This document shows, one piece after another, positions 35,001-43,074 of a DNA stretch of 51,306 bases. The notes beneath the pieces were generated by a model. That model was not told the origin of the DNA. It saw only the letters and a program-made list of their open reading frames with translations, and searched no databases. Both the position numbers and the translations under genes were made by a program. The DNA lies in contig NZ_JAQTWM010000016.1 in assembly GCF_028689305.1 (NCBI RefSeq), positions 1 through 51,306 on the forward strand. Reading direction: 5' to 3'. This DNA comes from Rhodoferax sp. GTDB lineage: Bacteria > Pseudomonadota > Gammaproteobacteria > Burkholderiales > Burkholderiaceae_C. Within the stretch, counting starts at the first letter, position 1. Each line of letters opens with the position of its first letter.

Positions 35001-35393
35001 ACGCATGGCCACGCGGCCGGAGACCACCTGCTGGTGGCGCTGGCGCAGCGCATGAAACAGGGCCTGCGCGAGGGTGACACGCTGGCACGGATCGGGGGCG
35101 ACGAATTTGCCGCTGTGCTGGTGGATCTGAATCAGCCGCTGGACTGTGAGCCGCTGTTGCGGCGTCTGCTGGAGGCCGCCAGTGAGCCGGTGTTTTATGG
35201 CGAAATCCCGCTGCAGGTGAGTGCCAGTGTCGGGGTGTCTTTGTATCCCCAGGCGCAGGACATCTCGGCTGATGAGCTGCTGCAGCAAGCCGATCAGGCC
35301 ATGTACCGCGCCAAACAGGCCGGCAAGAACCGGTTTCATGTCTTCCCGCCCACTGTGGCCACTAAAGCCACTGAAGCCACTGAGGCGCACTGA
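32091..35393 (+). CDS. membrane sensor diguanylate cyclase with PAS, GAF and GGDEF domains
   Basis: This 1100-residue protein has a helix at about 15-36, a periplasmic double-Cache-like sensor to about 295, a second helix (about 298-318) and a HAMP-like stretch. A PAS (about 378-500), a GAF (about 510-660, HPDWSCMLLLVE, SHPSWNHY), two further PAS domains (about 675-790 and 795-910) and a GGDEF domain (LARIGGDEF at about 998-1006) follow. The REGD inhibitory site is present and there is no EAL domain, so it should be a c-di-GMP synthase with product inhibition. The last PAS plus GGDEF is strongly similar to that of the protein at 8296. The tail ends in a short repeat, ATKATEATEAH. Confidence 0.88.
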   Translation: MSSAVGLQHSVKTRVTLFTLAIFVASLWALAWVAADLLRGNLQQQAGAQQRTSVALLANQIDDQIRTRLSVLNAVAQSMAGTALDRTVDLQALLHSRPGVQALFNGGLLILDAGGVVRASVPVLLDRVGRQVTLDAADLSRLRQSSLAFVAHPMMGPFLGTPAVPMVVPLRDAQGRATHWLVGLVDVLQSSFLDHLGQLSVDQSASFLVVSRPHRMVVTASDRSRIFAASPAPGLDPEMDRYMEGVEGTSILTNTAGVSVMMSVAAISAARWHLVTQLPVVEVFKPVAVVQQRLWLAVAALTLLAAALTWWMLRRQLQPLVQAAETLAGWVDAASVPAPLPRVRDDEIGVLMDRFNQLLAQLGQRENTLKQQAQALTQSNQGFQAILQNVPQLIWLKDPQGRYLGCNLPFEAFMGISLAALQGKTDEELYSVDQARMFLEQDQRCLQARQPEVLERWVEAPAGTQRILLEITKVALRDAQGQASGILGIGRDVTSGWRMKQFEQLRSRVLELLTLGAELPQMLQTLTDGLRALHPDWSCMLLLVEPDASWGQTLKVAASAGLSAEFTQAIDGLVVNEDNGGCACAAFTGQRVVVSDIASHPSWNHYRALAQRAGLGACWSQPMCDAQGQVLGVFSVYQAHPATPVAADFELLEHLARLAEIAVERRQSTQRLSASEASFRALAEHTPEAVLVHRGGRILYANPSAVRLFGAGSAADLVGTLTQDRIAPDCLPQQLARMQAIERADAIEPMVESRFVRLDGSEFHVEVQGTAIVYAGLPAIHVSIRDITQRKHDEQQLRVAASVFSHAVEGILITTPDARIIDANAAFTRITGYSRDEVLGQSPRLLSSGRHGPEFYQVLWQSLLTQGYWSGEMWNRRKDGQTFVQMQHISAVTNDKGEVVQYVSLFSDITARKAQEAQLNHLAHFDSLTGLPNRALHADRLQQAMAQVLRRGKTLALVFLDLDGFKAINDTHGHAAGDHLLVALAQRMKQGLREGDTLARIGGDEFAAVLVDLNQPLDCEPLLRRLLEAASEPVFYGEIPLQVSASVGVSLYPQAQDISADELLQQADQAMYRAKQAGKNRFHVFPPTVATKATEATEAH

Positions 35394-35411
35394 CCGCCAG
35401 CGGGGCTTATT

Positions 35412-36455
35412 TCACGCTGCGGGCCTTCTGGTCACCGGCTGCCACAGATTGATGCCGCCTTCCACCGCGTGCTGGTCAATGGCCTGGAGTTCGTCCGCCG
35501 AGAAATGCAGGTTTTTCAGTGCCCCCAGCAGTTCTGTGATCTGCGCCGGCCGGCTGGCGCCAATCAGGGCCGAGGTGACCCGGGTGTCGCGCAACACCCA
35601 GGCGGTGGCCATCTGCGCCAGGCTCTGGCCGCGTGCCTGCGCCATGGCGTTGAGGGCGCGCACGTGGGCCAGGTTCTGTTCACTGAGGAACTCGGGCTTG
35701 AACGAGCCGCCACCGGGCCGGTTGATGCGTGCATCCTGCGGAGTGCCGTGGAGGTACTTATCGGTCAGCAGACCCTGCGCCAGCGGGCTGAAGGCAATAC
35801 AACCCATGCCGAGCTCATCCAGCGTGTCGAGCAGGTCTTCCTCAATCCAGCGGTTGAGCAGGCTGTAGGACGGCTGGTGAATCAGCGCCCGCACCCCCAT
35901 GCTTTTCAGAATCGCCGCTGCCTCGCGGGTCTGGCTGGCCGAGTAGCGGCTGACCCCCACGTACAGGGCCTTGCCTTGCTGCACCGCGCTGGCCAGCGCA
36001 CCCATGGTTTCCTCCAGCGGCGTGTCGGGGTCAAAACGGTGCGAGTAGAAAATGTCCACATAGTCCAGGCCCAGGCGTTGGAGGCTCTGGTCCAGACTCG
36101 CCAGCACGTATTTGCGCGAGCCACCACCTTGGCCGTAAGGGCCGGGCCACATGTCGTAGCCGGCTTTGCTGGAGATCACCAGTTCATCCCGGTAGGGGCG
36201 CAAGTCGCGGCGCAGATGCTCGCCAAAATTGGTTTCGGCGCTGCCGTAGGGCGGGCCGTAGTTGTTGGCCAGGTCAAAGTGGGTGATGCCGGCATCAAAC
36301 GCGGTGCGCAACATGTCGCGCTGGGTCGCCAGCGGTGTGGCGTCCCCAAAGTTGTGCCACAGGCCCAGGGTGATGGCGGGCAGTTTCAGGCCACTTTGAC
36401 CGCAGGTGCGGTAGGCCATGGTGTCATAACGGGCCGGGTTGGCAGGGTAAGTCAT
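35412..36455 (-). CDS. aldo/keto reductase, YghZ/GAP-reductase type
   Basis: This 347-residue protein is an aldo/keto reductase close to YghZ (L-glyceraldehyde 3-phosphate reductase). It has the start MAYRTCGQSGLKLPAITLGLWHNFG, the catalytic tetrad aspartate and tyrosine in HFDLANNYGPPYGSAE, the lysine in ISSKAGYDMWPGPYG and the histidine in DIFYSHRFDPDTPLEE. The NADPH site is near SALIGASRPAQI. It reduces aldehydes such as glyceraldehyde phosphate or methylglyoxal in the cytoplasm. It converges with the GGDEF gene, 18 bases away. Confidence 0.87.
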   Translation of the reverse strand: MTYPANPARYDTMAYRTCGQSGLKLPAITLGLWHNFGDATPLATQRDMLRTAFDAGITHFDLANNYGPPYGSAETNFGEHLRRDLRPYRDELVISSKAGYDMWPGPYGQGGGSRKYVLASLDQSLQRLGLDYVDIFYSHRFDPDTPLEETMGALASAVQQGKALYVGVSRYSASQTREAAAILKSMGVRALIHQPSYSLLNRWIEEDLLDTLDELGMGCIAFSPLAQGLLTDKYLHGTPQDARINRPGGGSFKPEFLSEQNLAHVRALNAMAQARGQSLAQMATAWVLRDTRVTSALIGASRPAQITELLGALKNLHFSADELQAIDQHAVEGGINLWQPVTRRPAA

Positions 36456-36487
36456 GCTGGTTTTGCCTCTGTTGATGGGTCAAAAGT

Positions 36488-36537
36488 GCCTCTAGCCCGG
36501 GTGGAATAATGCTTTGTAGCTATAAAATAAGTAGCAT
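36488..36537. repeat. dispersed TAGCCCGGGTGGAAT...GCTATAAAATAAGTAGC repeat
   Basis: It is closely similar to 30136-30186, with matching TAGCCCG-GTGGAAT and GCTATAAAA...TAGCAT blocks. It lies in the intergenic space between the aldo/keto reductase and the lipoprotein gene. Confidence 0.65.
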
Positions 36538-36564
36538 GCAAGTCAAATCCGGCGCTGCAGGGTG

Positions 36565-37068
36565 TCACGGGACAATGATTTCCTGGGAATCATGCATACA
36601 TTCGGGCGGCTGGCCATAACCTGCCGAGCGTACCTGCTGCTCCAGCGTCAGCTCAATCTGGAACCACTGGCAGAAATGGTTTTCGTAGCGGTAGCTCCAG
36701 ACCTCACCTCGTGAGCGCCCGAGGCCTTGCACCTCGCTGGGGCGGCCCAGTAACTGGCGCACGGCGTCCTGTGGCATGCCAACCGTGACGCGGCTGAAGT
36801 TCTGCTCAGTCAGGACCTGCTCGGCGCGCAGCGCCTGGCCAGCGGCATCCAGGTAGACAAACCAGGTGTGGTGGCCGCGCGGCCCGCGCGGAAATTCCAG
36901 TCGTGTGCCAACGTCAAGCTGGCGTTCCATGTCGGGGGCGCCCAGGCGGGCTACCAGCGCCTCGCGGCGCAGGCCGGTCAGCACCTCGGGCGGCGCGTAG
37001 CTGCTGCAGCCGGCCAGCAGCGCCAACAGCAACCAGGACCCATGCCAGAGTGACAGACGACGTTGCAT
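36565..37068 (-). CDS. BamE/SmpA-like outer membrane lipoprotein
   Basis: This 167-residue protein has a lipoprotein signal with lipobox LLAGC (cysteine at about 20). The mature part contains two motifs of the small BamE-like fold: LTGLRREALVARLGAPD and VTVGMPQDAVRQLLGRPSEV. Proteins of this superfamily sit in the outer membrane and some assist beta-barrel assembly, but this one is longer and has a duplicated motif, so it is a paralogue rather than a certain BamE. ATG 37068 follows a GGAG site; the GTG at 37071 is an alternative. Confidence 0.72.
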   Translation of the reverse strand: MQRRLSLWHGSWLLLALLAGCSSYAPPEVLTGLRREALVARLGAPDMERQLDVGTRLEFPRGPRGHHTWFVYLDAAGQALRAEQVLTEQNFSRVTVGMPQDAVRQLLGRPSEVQGLGRSRGEVWSYRYENHFCQWFQIELTLEQQVRSAGYGQPPECMHDSQEIIVP

Positions 37069-37185
37069 CACAAATTCTCCTGATCGCAGCCGCCAGCGGC
37101 GGGCTCTTGGGTGAATTCTAGTTGGCCGGGCCAGTGCGAGAAATATCGCTGGCTTGGTCGGTGTAAACCCTGATTGATTTAATTA

Positions 37186-37204
37186 TTGATGTACTTAACA
37201 TCAA
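37186..37204. promoter_or_regulatory. palindrome upstream of the lacI-type regulator gene
   Basis: TTGATGT-ACTTA-ACATCAA is a perfect 7-base inverted repeat, 45 bases before the LacI-type gene start and in an AT-rich leader. It is followed by a partial direct copy, ACATCAAT, at 37205-37211. The position suggests autoregulation. I saw no second copy before the transporter genes. Confidence 0.5.
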
Positions 37205-37249
37205 CATCAATTTAATCCATCACACCGGCAGACCTCGATCCGGCGACCC

Positions 37250-38287
37250 ATGTCCAACAACATTGCCACCATTGCTGATATTGCCCGCCACGCAGGGGTT
37301 GGCACGGCCACGGTGGACCGGGTGCTCAACAAACGTCCGGGTGTCAATGCCGAGACCACCCAAAAGGTGATGGCGGCCGTGAAGGCGCTGGGCGAACCCA
37401 CGGTGCTTCGGGGGCGGCCACGGCAAAAGGAAGGGTTTCGTTTTGCCTATGTGTTGCCGGACACGGAAACCCCGTTTTTCAACAAGATGGAGCGGCTGAT
37501 TGCCCAGACGGCGGGTGACTTTCGGCACCAGCACATCACCGAGGTCACCCATCGGCTCAGCGCGGATGACCCGGCCGCCTTTGCTGCCGATCTGGCGCGT
37601 ATCAATGACTGCGACGGCATTGTGCTGGTGGCGCCCGATTTGCCGGCCATCAAACTGGCGATCAATGATCTGGCGCGTTCGGGCATCCATGTAGTGACCC
37701 TGTTTTCTGATGTGGCCGGGTCGATGCGTGAGGCGTTTGTCGGGGCGGACAACCGGGCAGCCGGGCGCACGGCCGGGCTGTTGCTGGCCCGCATGGCGCA
37801 GCTGCCCCGGCGCGACACCCTGCTGCTGCTGTCGCAGGCCACGCGCATGTCGGGCGAGATCGAGCGGCGGATTGGTTTTGTCCAGGTGCTTGAAGAGCGG
37901 TTCCCGTCGATCAAGGTGGTGCGCCTGCTGGACCTGCCGGGTGACGACGCCGGTGTGGCCAGCATGCTGGGCAAGACCCTGGCTGAGGATGTGGACACCA
38001 CGCGACTGGCGGGGGTGTACAGCGTTGGCGTGGGGACGGCCGGTGTGGTGCAGGCATTGGGCGCGCTGCAACTGGACCAAGCCCCGGGCCTGATTGCGCA
38101 TGATTTCACCGAGCAACACCAGGCGCTGCTGATTGATGGCGCGCTGTCGTATGTGTTGCATCAGGACATTCATTACTGTGTTCTCACGGCCGCGCGTGCC
38201 TTGCGCGGCCTGTGTGAAAACGTGCGTGGCGCGCTCAACGTCGTGCAGCCACGTGTCGAGATCTTGACTGCCGAAAACCTGCATTGA
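37250..38287 (+). CDS. LacI-family transcriptional regulator
   Basis: This 345-residue protein has the LacI helix-turn-helix (ATIADIARHAGVGTATVDRVLNKRPGVNAETTQKV, about 5-40), the hinge and a periplasmic-binding-protein-like effector domain (about 63-330). The TVDRVLN variant and the substrate fold resemble regulators of sugar ABC systems. It lies just upstream of the transporter and dhaLK genes on the same strand, with only 63 bases to the binding protein, so it probably controls them. The effector is likely the imported sugar or a product (inference). Confidence 0.87.
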   Translation: MSNNIATIADIARHAGVGTATVDRVLNKRPGVNAETTQKVMAAVKALGEPTVLRGRPRQKEGFRFAYVLPDTETPFFNKMERLIAQTAGDFRHQHITEVTHRLSADDPAAFAADLARINDCDGIVLVAPDLPAIKLAINDLARSGIHVVTLFSDVAGSMREAFVGADNRAAGRTAGLLLARMAQLPRRDTLLLLSQATRMSGEIERRIGFVQVLEERFPSIKVVRLLDLPGDDAGVASMLGKTLAEDVDTTRLAGVYSVGVGTAGVVQALGALQLDQAPGLIAHDFTEQHQALLIDGALSYVLHQDIHYCVLTAARALRGLCENVRGALNVVQPRVEILTAENLH

Positions 38288-38350
38288 CACGGCGGTGGGA
38301 TGTTTGCTGATCGGGTTGGTTGTATTCAAAACTTACGAGGAGATGTGTTC

Positions 38351-39691
38351 ATGAGGAAGATGCTGAAAAAATTGCCGACACTGGCTTCGGTGACTGCCGC
38401 TGCGGCGCTGGTGATGGGCGCCACGGCCGCCCACGCGCAGGACAAGACCATCACGCTGTGCTGGGCGGCGTGGGATCCGGCCAATGCGCTGGTTGAGCTG
38501 TCCAAGGACTTCACGGCCAAGAGTGGTGTGAAGATGAAATTCGAGTTTGTGCCATGGCCCAACTTTGCCGACCGCATGCTCAATGAGCTCAACTCCAAGG
38601 GCAAGCTGTGTGACCTGATGATTGGTGACAGCCAGTGGATTGGGGGTGCGGCCGAAAGCGGCCACTATGTCAAGCTCAATGACTTCTTTGCCAAGGAAGG
38701 CATCAAGATGACCGACTTCGCCCCGGCGACGGTGACGGGGTATGCCGAGTGGCCCAAAAACACGCCCAATTACTGGGCCTTGCCGGCCATGGCGGATGCT
38801 GTGGGCTGGACGTATCGCAAGGACTGGTTCGCCAAGCCGGAACTGCGTGCCGAATTCAAGAAGAAGCACAACCGTGAACTGGCTGCCCCCAAGACCTGGA
38901 CCGAGTTCAAGCAAGTGTCCGAGTTCTTCCAGGGCCGCATGGTGGATGGCAAAAAAGTGTATGGCGCCTACATCTTCACCGAGCGTGGCTCCGAAGGCAT
39001 CACCATGGGGGTGACCAACGTGCTTTACCCCATGGGTTTCAAATACCAGGACCCGAAGAAGCCTTATGCCATGGACGGCTTTGTCAACTCGGCCGACTCG
39101 GTCAAGGCGCTGGAGTTCTACAAGTCCCTCTACAAGGGCAGCACGGCACCGGGCATGACCAACGCCTATATGGGTGAAGGTCTGGATGCCTTCAAGTCCG
39201 GCCAGGTGGCGATGCAGATGAACTGGTTTGCCTTCTTCCCCGGTCTGAACAAGGACCCGAATGTGGGGGGTGACAAGATCGGCTTCTTTGCCAATCCGTC
39301 TGACAAGGGCAAGGGCGTGCAGCTCGGCGGCCAGGGGATCTCGGTGGTGTCCTACTCCCCCAACAAGAACGAAGCACTGCAATACATCAAGTGGTTTGCC
39401 TCGCCTGATGTCCAGAAGAAATGGCAGGCCGTCGGCGGCTCCTCGGCCCACAAGGCAGTGCTCAATGACCCCGGTTATGCCAAGAGCGCACCCTATGCCC
39501 AGGCCTTCCTGGACTCCATGGGCATGGTGGTGGACTTCTGGGCCGAACCGACCTATGCGCAGCTGATGCTGGCCATGCAAAAACGTGTGCATGACTATGT
39601 GGTGGCCGACAAGGGCTCTGCCAAGGAAGCGCTGGACACCTTGGTGGTGGACTGGAAGAAGGTCTTCAAGGACGACGGCAAGCTGAAGTGA
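38351..39691 (+). CDS. ABC transporter sugar-binding protein (family 1)
   Basis: This 446-residue periplasmic protein has a signal peptide (hydrophobic 12-27, cleavage after AHAQ). Mature sequence ITLCWAAWDPANALVELSKDFTAKSGV, LNSKGKLCDLMIGDSQWIGGAAESGHYVKL and AMQMNWFAFFPGLNKD follows the pattern of carbohydrate-binding cluster B/D proteins. ATG 38351 has a GAGGAG site; a longer in-frame start at 38300 is not supported. It should bring a sugar or polyol to the two permeases encoded after it. The substrate is not readable from sequence; the dha kinase genes downstream point to dihydroxyacetone or a related C3/C4 ketose or polyol. Confidence 0.85.
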   Translation: MRKMLKKLPTLASVTAAAALVMGATAAHAQDKTITLCWAAWDPANALVELSKDFTAKSGVKMKFEFVPWPNFADRMLNELNSKGKLCDLMIGDSQWIGGAAESGHYVKLNDFFAKEGIKMTDFAPATVTGYAEWPKNTPNYWALPAMADAVGWTYRKDWFAKPELRAEFKKKHNRELAAPKTWTEFKQVSEFFQGRMVDGKKVYGAYIFTERGSEGITMGVTNVLYPMGFKYQDPKKPYAMDGFVNSADSVKALEFYKSLYKGSTAPGMTNAYMGEGLDAFKSGQVAMQMNWFAFFPGLNKDPNVGGDKIGFFANPSDKGKGVQLGGQGISVVSYSPNKNEALQYIKWFASPDVQKKWQAVGGSSAHKAVLNDPGYAKSAPYAQAFLDSMGMVVDFWAEPTYAQLMLAMQKRVHDYVVADKGSAKEALDTLVVDWKKVFKDDGKLK

Positions 39692-39701
39692 TCGGTATTG
39701 C

Positions 39702-39735
39702 TCCCTTGCTCGCCCCGCATGGGCCGAGCAAGGGG
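39702..39735 (+). other. long hairpin between binding-protein and permease genes
   Basis: CCCTTGCTCG (39703-39712) pairs with CGAGCAAGGG (39725-39734), and an inner CCC-GCAT-GGG extends it. There is no T run. A stem at this spot in importer operons often stabilises the binding-protein mRNA after processing. Confidence 0.6.
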
Positions 39736-39773
39736 ACACCGCTGCGTGACCGCCAAGTAAACGAGACCCCACC

Positions 39774-40724
39774 ATGAAGATCAAGAGCGCTGTCGAGCGT
39801 GCTGCCATCGCAACGCCTGCCACCATGGCCTCCACGGTGCGTGGCTTGTCCGATCGTGCCATTGCCTGGCTGTTCATCGGCCCGACCATGCTGATCCTGC
39901 TGGCCATCAACATCTTCCCGCTGATCTGGACCATCAAGCTGTCGTTCACCAATTACCGTGCCAACCGGCCCAACGCCCCGGTGGTGGACCTGGGGATCGA
40001 CAACTATGTCTCGGTGCTGACGGACCCGGATATCTGGCTGGCCATGCAGAACACGGCGCATTTCCTGTTCTGGACCATTCTTCTGCAAATGGTCATTGGG
40101 TTCACCCTGGCCTATTTGATCGACCGCAAGTTCCGGGGGCATGGCTTCTGGACCACCATGATCCTGATTCCCATGATGTTGTCACCGGCGGTGGTGGGCA
40201 ACTTCTGGGCCTTTTTGTACCAACCCCAGGTGGGTCTTTTCAACTACGCCGCCGCCTTCCTGTCGGGGGTGCCAGCCTCGTCGTTCTCCATGCTGGGGTC
40301 GGTGCAACTGGCGCCCTGGGCGATTGTGATTGTCGACACCTGGATGTGGACCCCCTACGTCATGCTGATTTGCCTGGCTGGCCTGCGCTCCATTCCCGAC
40401 TACATCTACGAGGCGGCCGAAGTAGACCGTGCCTCCAAGTGGCGCCAGTTCTGGTCCATCACCTTGCCGATGGTGATGCCCTTCATCATGCTGGCGGTGC
40501 TGTTCCGTGGCATTGAAAACTTCAAGATGTTCGACATGGTCAACCTGCTCACTTCCGGGGGGCCGGGCTCGGCCACCGAACTGGCCTCCATCACCCTCAA
40601 GCGCGAGGCGTTCGAGAAGTGGCGCACCGGGTATTCATCGGCCTTTGCCATCATCTTGTTTGTCGCGGTTTTTGGGCTGGCCAACATGTACGTCAAGGCC
40701 CTGAATTACGTCAAGAACCGCTAA
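39774..40724 (+). CDS. ABC transporter permease, MalF-like
   Basis: This 316-residue membrane protein has six helices and the sugar-permease EAA loop EAAEVDRASKWRQFWSITLPMVMPF (about 215-240). The N-terminal helix is preceded by about 25 polar residues. With the next permease it forms a heterodimeric channel. It lies 82 bases after the binding-protein gene, behind a hairpin. Confidence 0.88.
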   Translation: MKIKSAVERAAIATPATMASTVRGLSDRAIAWLFIGPTMLILLAINIFPLIWTIKLSFTNYRANRPNAPVVDLGIDNYVSVLTDPDIWLAMQNTAHFLFWTILLQMVIGFTLAYLIDRKFRGHGFWTTMILIPMMLSPAVVGNFWAFLYQPQVGLFNYAAAFLSGVPASSFSMLGSVQLAPWAIVIVDTWMWTPYVMLICLAGLRSIPDYIYEAAEVDRASKWRQFWSITLPMVMPFIMLAVLFRGIENFKMFDMVNLLTSGGPGSATELASITLKREAFEKWRTGYSSAFAIILFVAVFGLANMYVKALNYVKNR

Positions 40725-40743
40725 CAGCCAACCAGGAAACGTC

Positions 40744-41700
40744 ATGAGCAAAGGTATCAGCACTGCGCATTCCGTGGTTGAACCCAGCGACACCAGCCGC
40801 TGGATCGCCGGCTTTCTGGTCGCTCTATATGCCTTGGTGACCATCACGCCGTTGGCGTGGATCATCCTGACCGGTTTCAAGAGCCCAGGCGATGCCATCA
40901 GCTACCCACCCAAGGTGGTGTTTGAGCCGACCGTGCAAGGGTATTGCAACCTGTTCACCACGCGCTCGCGCCAGACCCCCGAATACATTGCTGCCCTGCC
41001 GGCGGCGCAAGACCAGTGTGAGCAGATGGCCCGCGCCGACAACATGGTGGTGGCCGGCAAGTCCAATTACATTCCGCGTTTTGCCAATTCACTCATCATT
41101 GCCTTTGGCTCCACCATTCTGTCAGTGGCGCTGGGTGTCATGGCGGCTTACGCCTTTTCGCGGTTCAAGGTGCCACTCAAGGACGACCTGCTGTTTTTCA
41201 TTCTGTCGACCCGCATGATGCCGCCAATTGCGGTGGCCATTCCGATCTACCTGATGTACCGCGAGCTGGGCCTGTCCGACACCCGCACCGGCATGATCCT
41301 GCTCTACACCGCCGTCAACGTCTCGCTGGCGGTCTGGCTGCTCAAAGGTTTCATCGATGAAATCCCGCGTGAATACGAAGAAGCCGCCATGGTGGACGGT
41401 TACACCCGGCTGCAGGCGTTTCGCAAGGTGGTGCTGCCGCAGGCCACCACCGGCATCGTCGCCACCGCCATTTTTTGTCTGATCTTTGCCTGGAACGAAT
41501 ACGCCTTTGCCGTGTTGCTGACTTCGGGCGAGGCGCAGACCGCGCCGCCGTTCATCCCCATCATCATTGGTGAAGGTGGTCAGGACTGGCCGGCTGTGGC
41601 CGCTGGCACCACCCTGTTCCTGGTGCCCATCCTGGTCTTCACCGTGCTACTTCGCAAGCATCTATTGCGTGGCATCACCTTCGGCGCCGTTCGCAAATAA
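40744..41700 (+). CDS. ABC transporter permease, MalG-like
   Basis: This 318-residue permease has six helices and the EAA motif EEAAMVDGYTRLQAFRKVVLPQATTGIVA (about 215-243). The periplasmic loop after the first helix is longer than usual (about 45-110, CNLFTTRSRQTPEYI...), which may matter for substrate docking. It partners the permease encoded 19 bases upstream. Confidence 0.88.
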   Translation: MSKGISTAHSVVEPSDTSRWIAGFLVALYALVTITPLAWIILTGFKSPGDAISYPPKVVFEPTVQGYCNLFTTRSRQTPEYIAALPAAQDQCEQMARADNMVVAGKSNYIPRFANSLIIAFGSTILSVALGVMAAYAFSRFKVPLKDDLLFFILSTRMMPPIAVAIPIYLMYRELGLSDTRTGMILLYTAVNVSLAVWLLKGFIDEIPREYEEAAMVDGYTRLQAFRKVVLPQATTGIVATAIFCLIFAWNEYAFAVLLTSGEAQTAPPFIPIIIGEGGQDWPAVAAGTTLFLVPILVFTVLLRKHLLRGITFGAVRK

Positions 41701-41713
41701 CACCTGGCTGATC

Positions 41714-41938
41714 ATGTCCACTACCTCGATTTCTCCTGTGAAAGCTGCTGGCACGGCCGGTTCCCGCTGGCCCCGCTGGTTGCGCCGCGGCCCCATGGAA
41801 ATGGTGGCTTGCCTGGTCATCGGCCTGGGGCTGTTCATGTTGTTGCAGCCCTTTGCCCTGGTGCTCTACACCTGGTCGTTTGTCACCATGCTGGCCGGCA
41901 CGGTGATGTTCATGGTGGTTTCCAAGTTCCCTGAATAA
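41714..41938 (+). CDS. small membrane protein of the ABC operon
   Basis: This 74-residue protein has a polar N-terminal third rich in basic residues (SRWPRWLRRGPME), then a hydrophobic hairpin or two helices (about 30-50 and 53-68) ending VSKFPE. I do not recognise a named family. It is between the second permease (13 bases) and the first ATPase (5 bases), so it is clearly in the operon. By position it resembles the small GlpU protein of the GlpSTPQUV glycerol importer, but similarity in sequence was not established. Confidence 0.7.
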   Translation: MSTTSISPVKAAGTAGSRWPRWLRRGPMEMVACLVIGLGLFMLLQPFALVLYTWSFVTMLAGTVMFMVVSKFPE

Positions 41939-41943
41939 GCACC

Positions 41944-43074
41944 ATGGCTGAAATCCGTATTCAAAACCTGCACAAGGCGTTTGCCGAGTTCACCGCCGTG
42001 AAGGATTCGTCGTTCACGGTGAACGACGGTGAATTTTTTTGTCTGCTGGGGCCGTCGGGCTGTGGCAAGACCACCACCCTGCGCATGATCGCCGGGCTGG
42101 AACTGCCCACCTCCGGGCAGATATTTCTGGGGGGTGAAGACGTCACTTTCAAGCGTGCCTCGGCACGTGACATTGCGTTTGTGTTCCAGATGTTTGCGTT
42201 GTACCCGCACATGACGGTGCGCCAGAACATCGCGTTTCCGCTGGTATCCCAGGGCATGGCCAAATCGGAGATCACCCAGCGTGTGGCGCAAGCCGCCAAT
42301 ACGCTGCACATCACCGGCCTGCTCGACAAATCGGTCTCCGGTCTGACCAGCGGGGACCGCCAGCGTGTCGCTCTGGGCCGGGCGATCGTGCGCCAGCCGA
42401 TGGCCTTCATGATGGACGAACCCCTGGGCGCATTGGATGCCGAGTTTCGTGAGCTGATGTGTGAGGAACTGCGTGGCCTGCATGACCGGCTGGGGGCGAC
42501 CACGGTCTATGTAACCCACGACCAGCGCGAGGCGATGTCGATGGCTGACAAGATCGCCATCATGAACCAGGGCGTGATCGAGCAGCTCGGTGCCCCGCAG
42601 GAAATTTACGAACGTCCGGCCAGCGTGTTTGTGGCTGATTTCATGGGCTCGCCATCGATGAACTTCATCCCGGTCTCGGCGGCGTTGGCCCGCGGGGCGA
42701 CCACGATCCGTGTCAGTGGGGCGTCATTGGGTTTGCCGGCGGTGAGTGATGCGGTCACCGAGCGGCCCCTGTTGTATGGTGTTCGCCCCGAGCATATCCA
42801 ACTCTCGGCAGACACCGGTTTGCGGGCTGAAGTGGTGGGGGTGGACTACCTGGGCAACTGCCAGATCGTCACCTTGACCACTGCCGTGGGCAGCACCGTG
42901 CGCGCCAAGGCGGATGTCCGCTCACCCGCTCAGCGGGGCGATCAGGTCGGGCTGGTGTTTGACGCTGCACAGGTCAGCCTGTTTGACGCGGCCAGCGGGC
43001 GCGCCCTGCGCACCGCGCGTGATGACATTCCCGTCAGCCTGATCGGGACCAGAGGAGGTGCGGCCCATGGCTGA
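41944..43074 (+). CDS. ABC transporter ATP-binding protein with degenerate signature motif
   Basis: This 376-residue sugar-importer ATPase has Walker A GPSGCGKTT, Q-loop FVFQMFALYPHM, Walker B AFMMDEPLGALDAEF and H-loop YVTHDQREAM. The signature that is normally LSGGQ reads LTSGD in SGLTSGDRQRVALGRA. A C-terminal TOBE/OB domain (about 240-370) is present. Paired with the normal ATPase encoded next, it should give a heterodimer with one standard and one altered ATP site, as in some glycerol and polyol importers with two different ATPases. It overlaps the next gene by 8 bases. Confidence 0.87.
   Translation: MAEIRIQNLHKAFAEFTAVKDSSFTVNDGEFFCLLGPSGCGKTTTLRMIAGLELPTSGQIFLGGEDVTFKRASARDIAFVFQMFALYPHMTVRQNIAFPLVSQGMAKSEITQRVAQAANTLHITGLLDKSVSGLTSGDRQRVALGRAIVRQPMAFMMDEPLGALDAEFRELMCEELRGLHDRLGATTVYVTHDQREAMSMADKIAIMNQGVIEQLGAPQEIYERPASVFVADFMGSPSMNFIPVSAALARGATTIRVSGASLGLPAVSDAVTERPLLYGVRPEHIQLSADTGLRAEVVGVDYLGNCQIVTLTTAVGSTVRAKADVRSPAQRGDQVGLVFDAAQVSLFDAASGRALRTARDDIPVSLIGTRGGAAHG

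Noticed and set aside
38333..39952. 539-codon minus-strand frame opposite the sugar-binding protein
   Set aside because: Opposite a gene with a signal peptide and a clear family match; no independent support.
41714..41938. Assignment of the small importer protein to DUF2160 (GlpU)
   Set aside because: The position is similar to GlpU but the residues did not match what I know of DUF2160, so no family was given.
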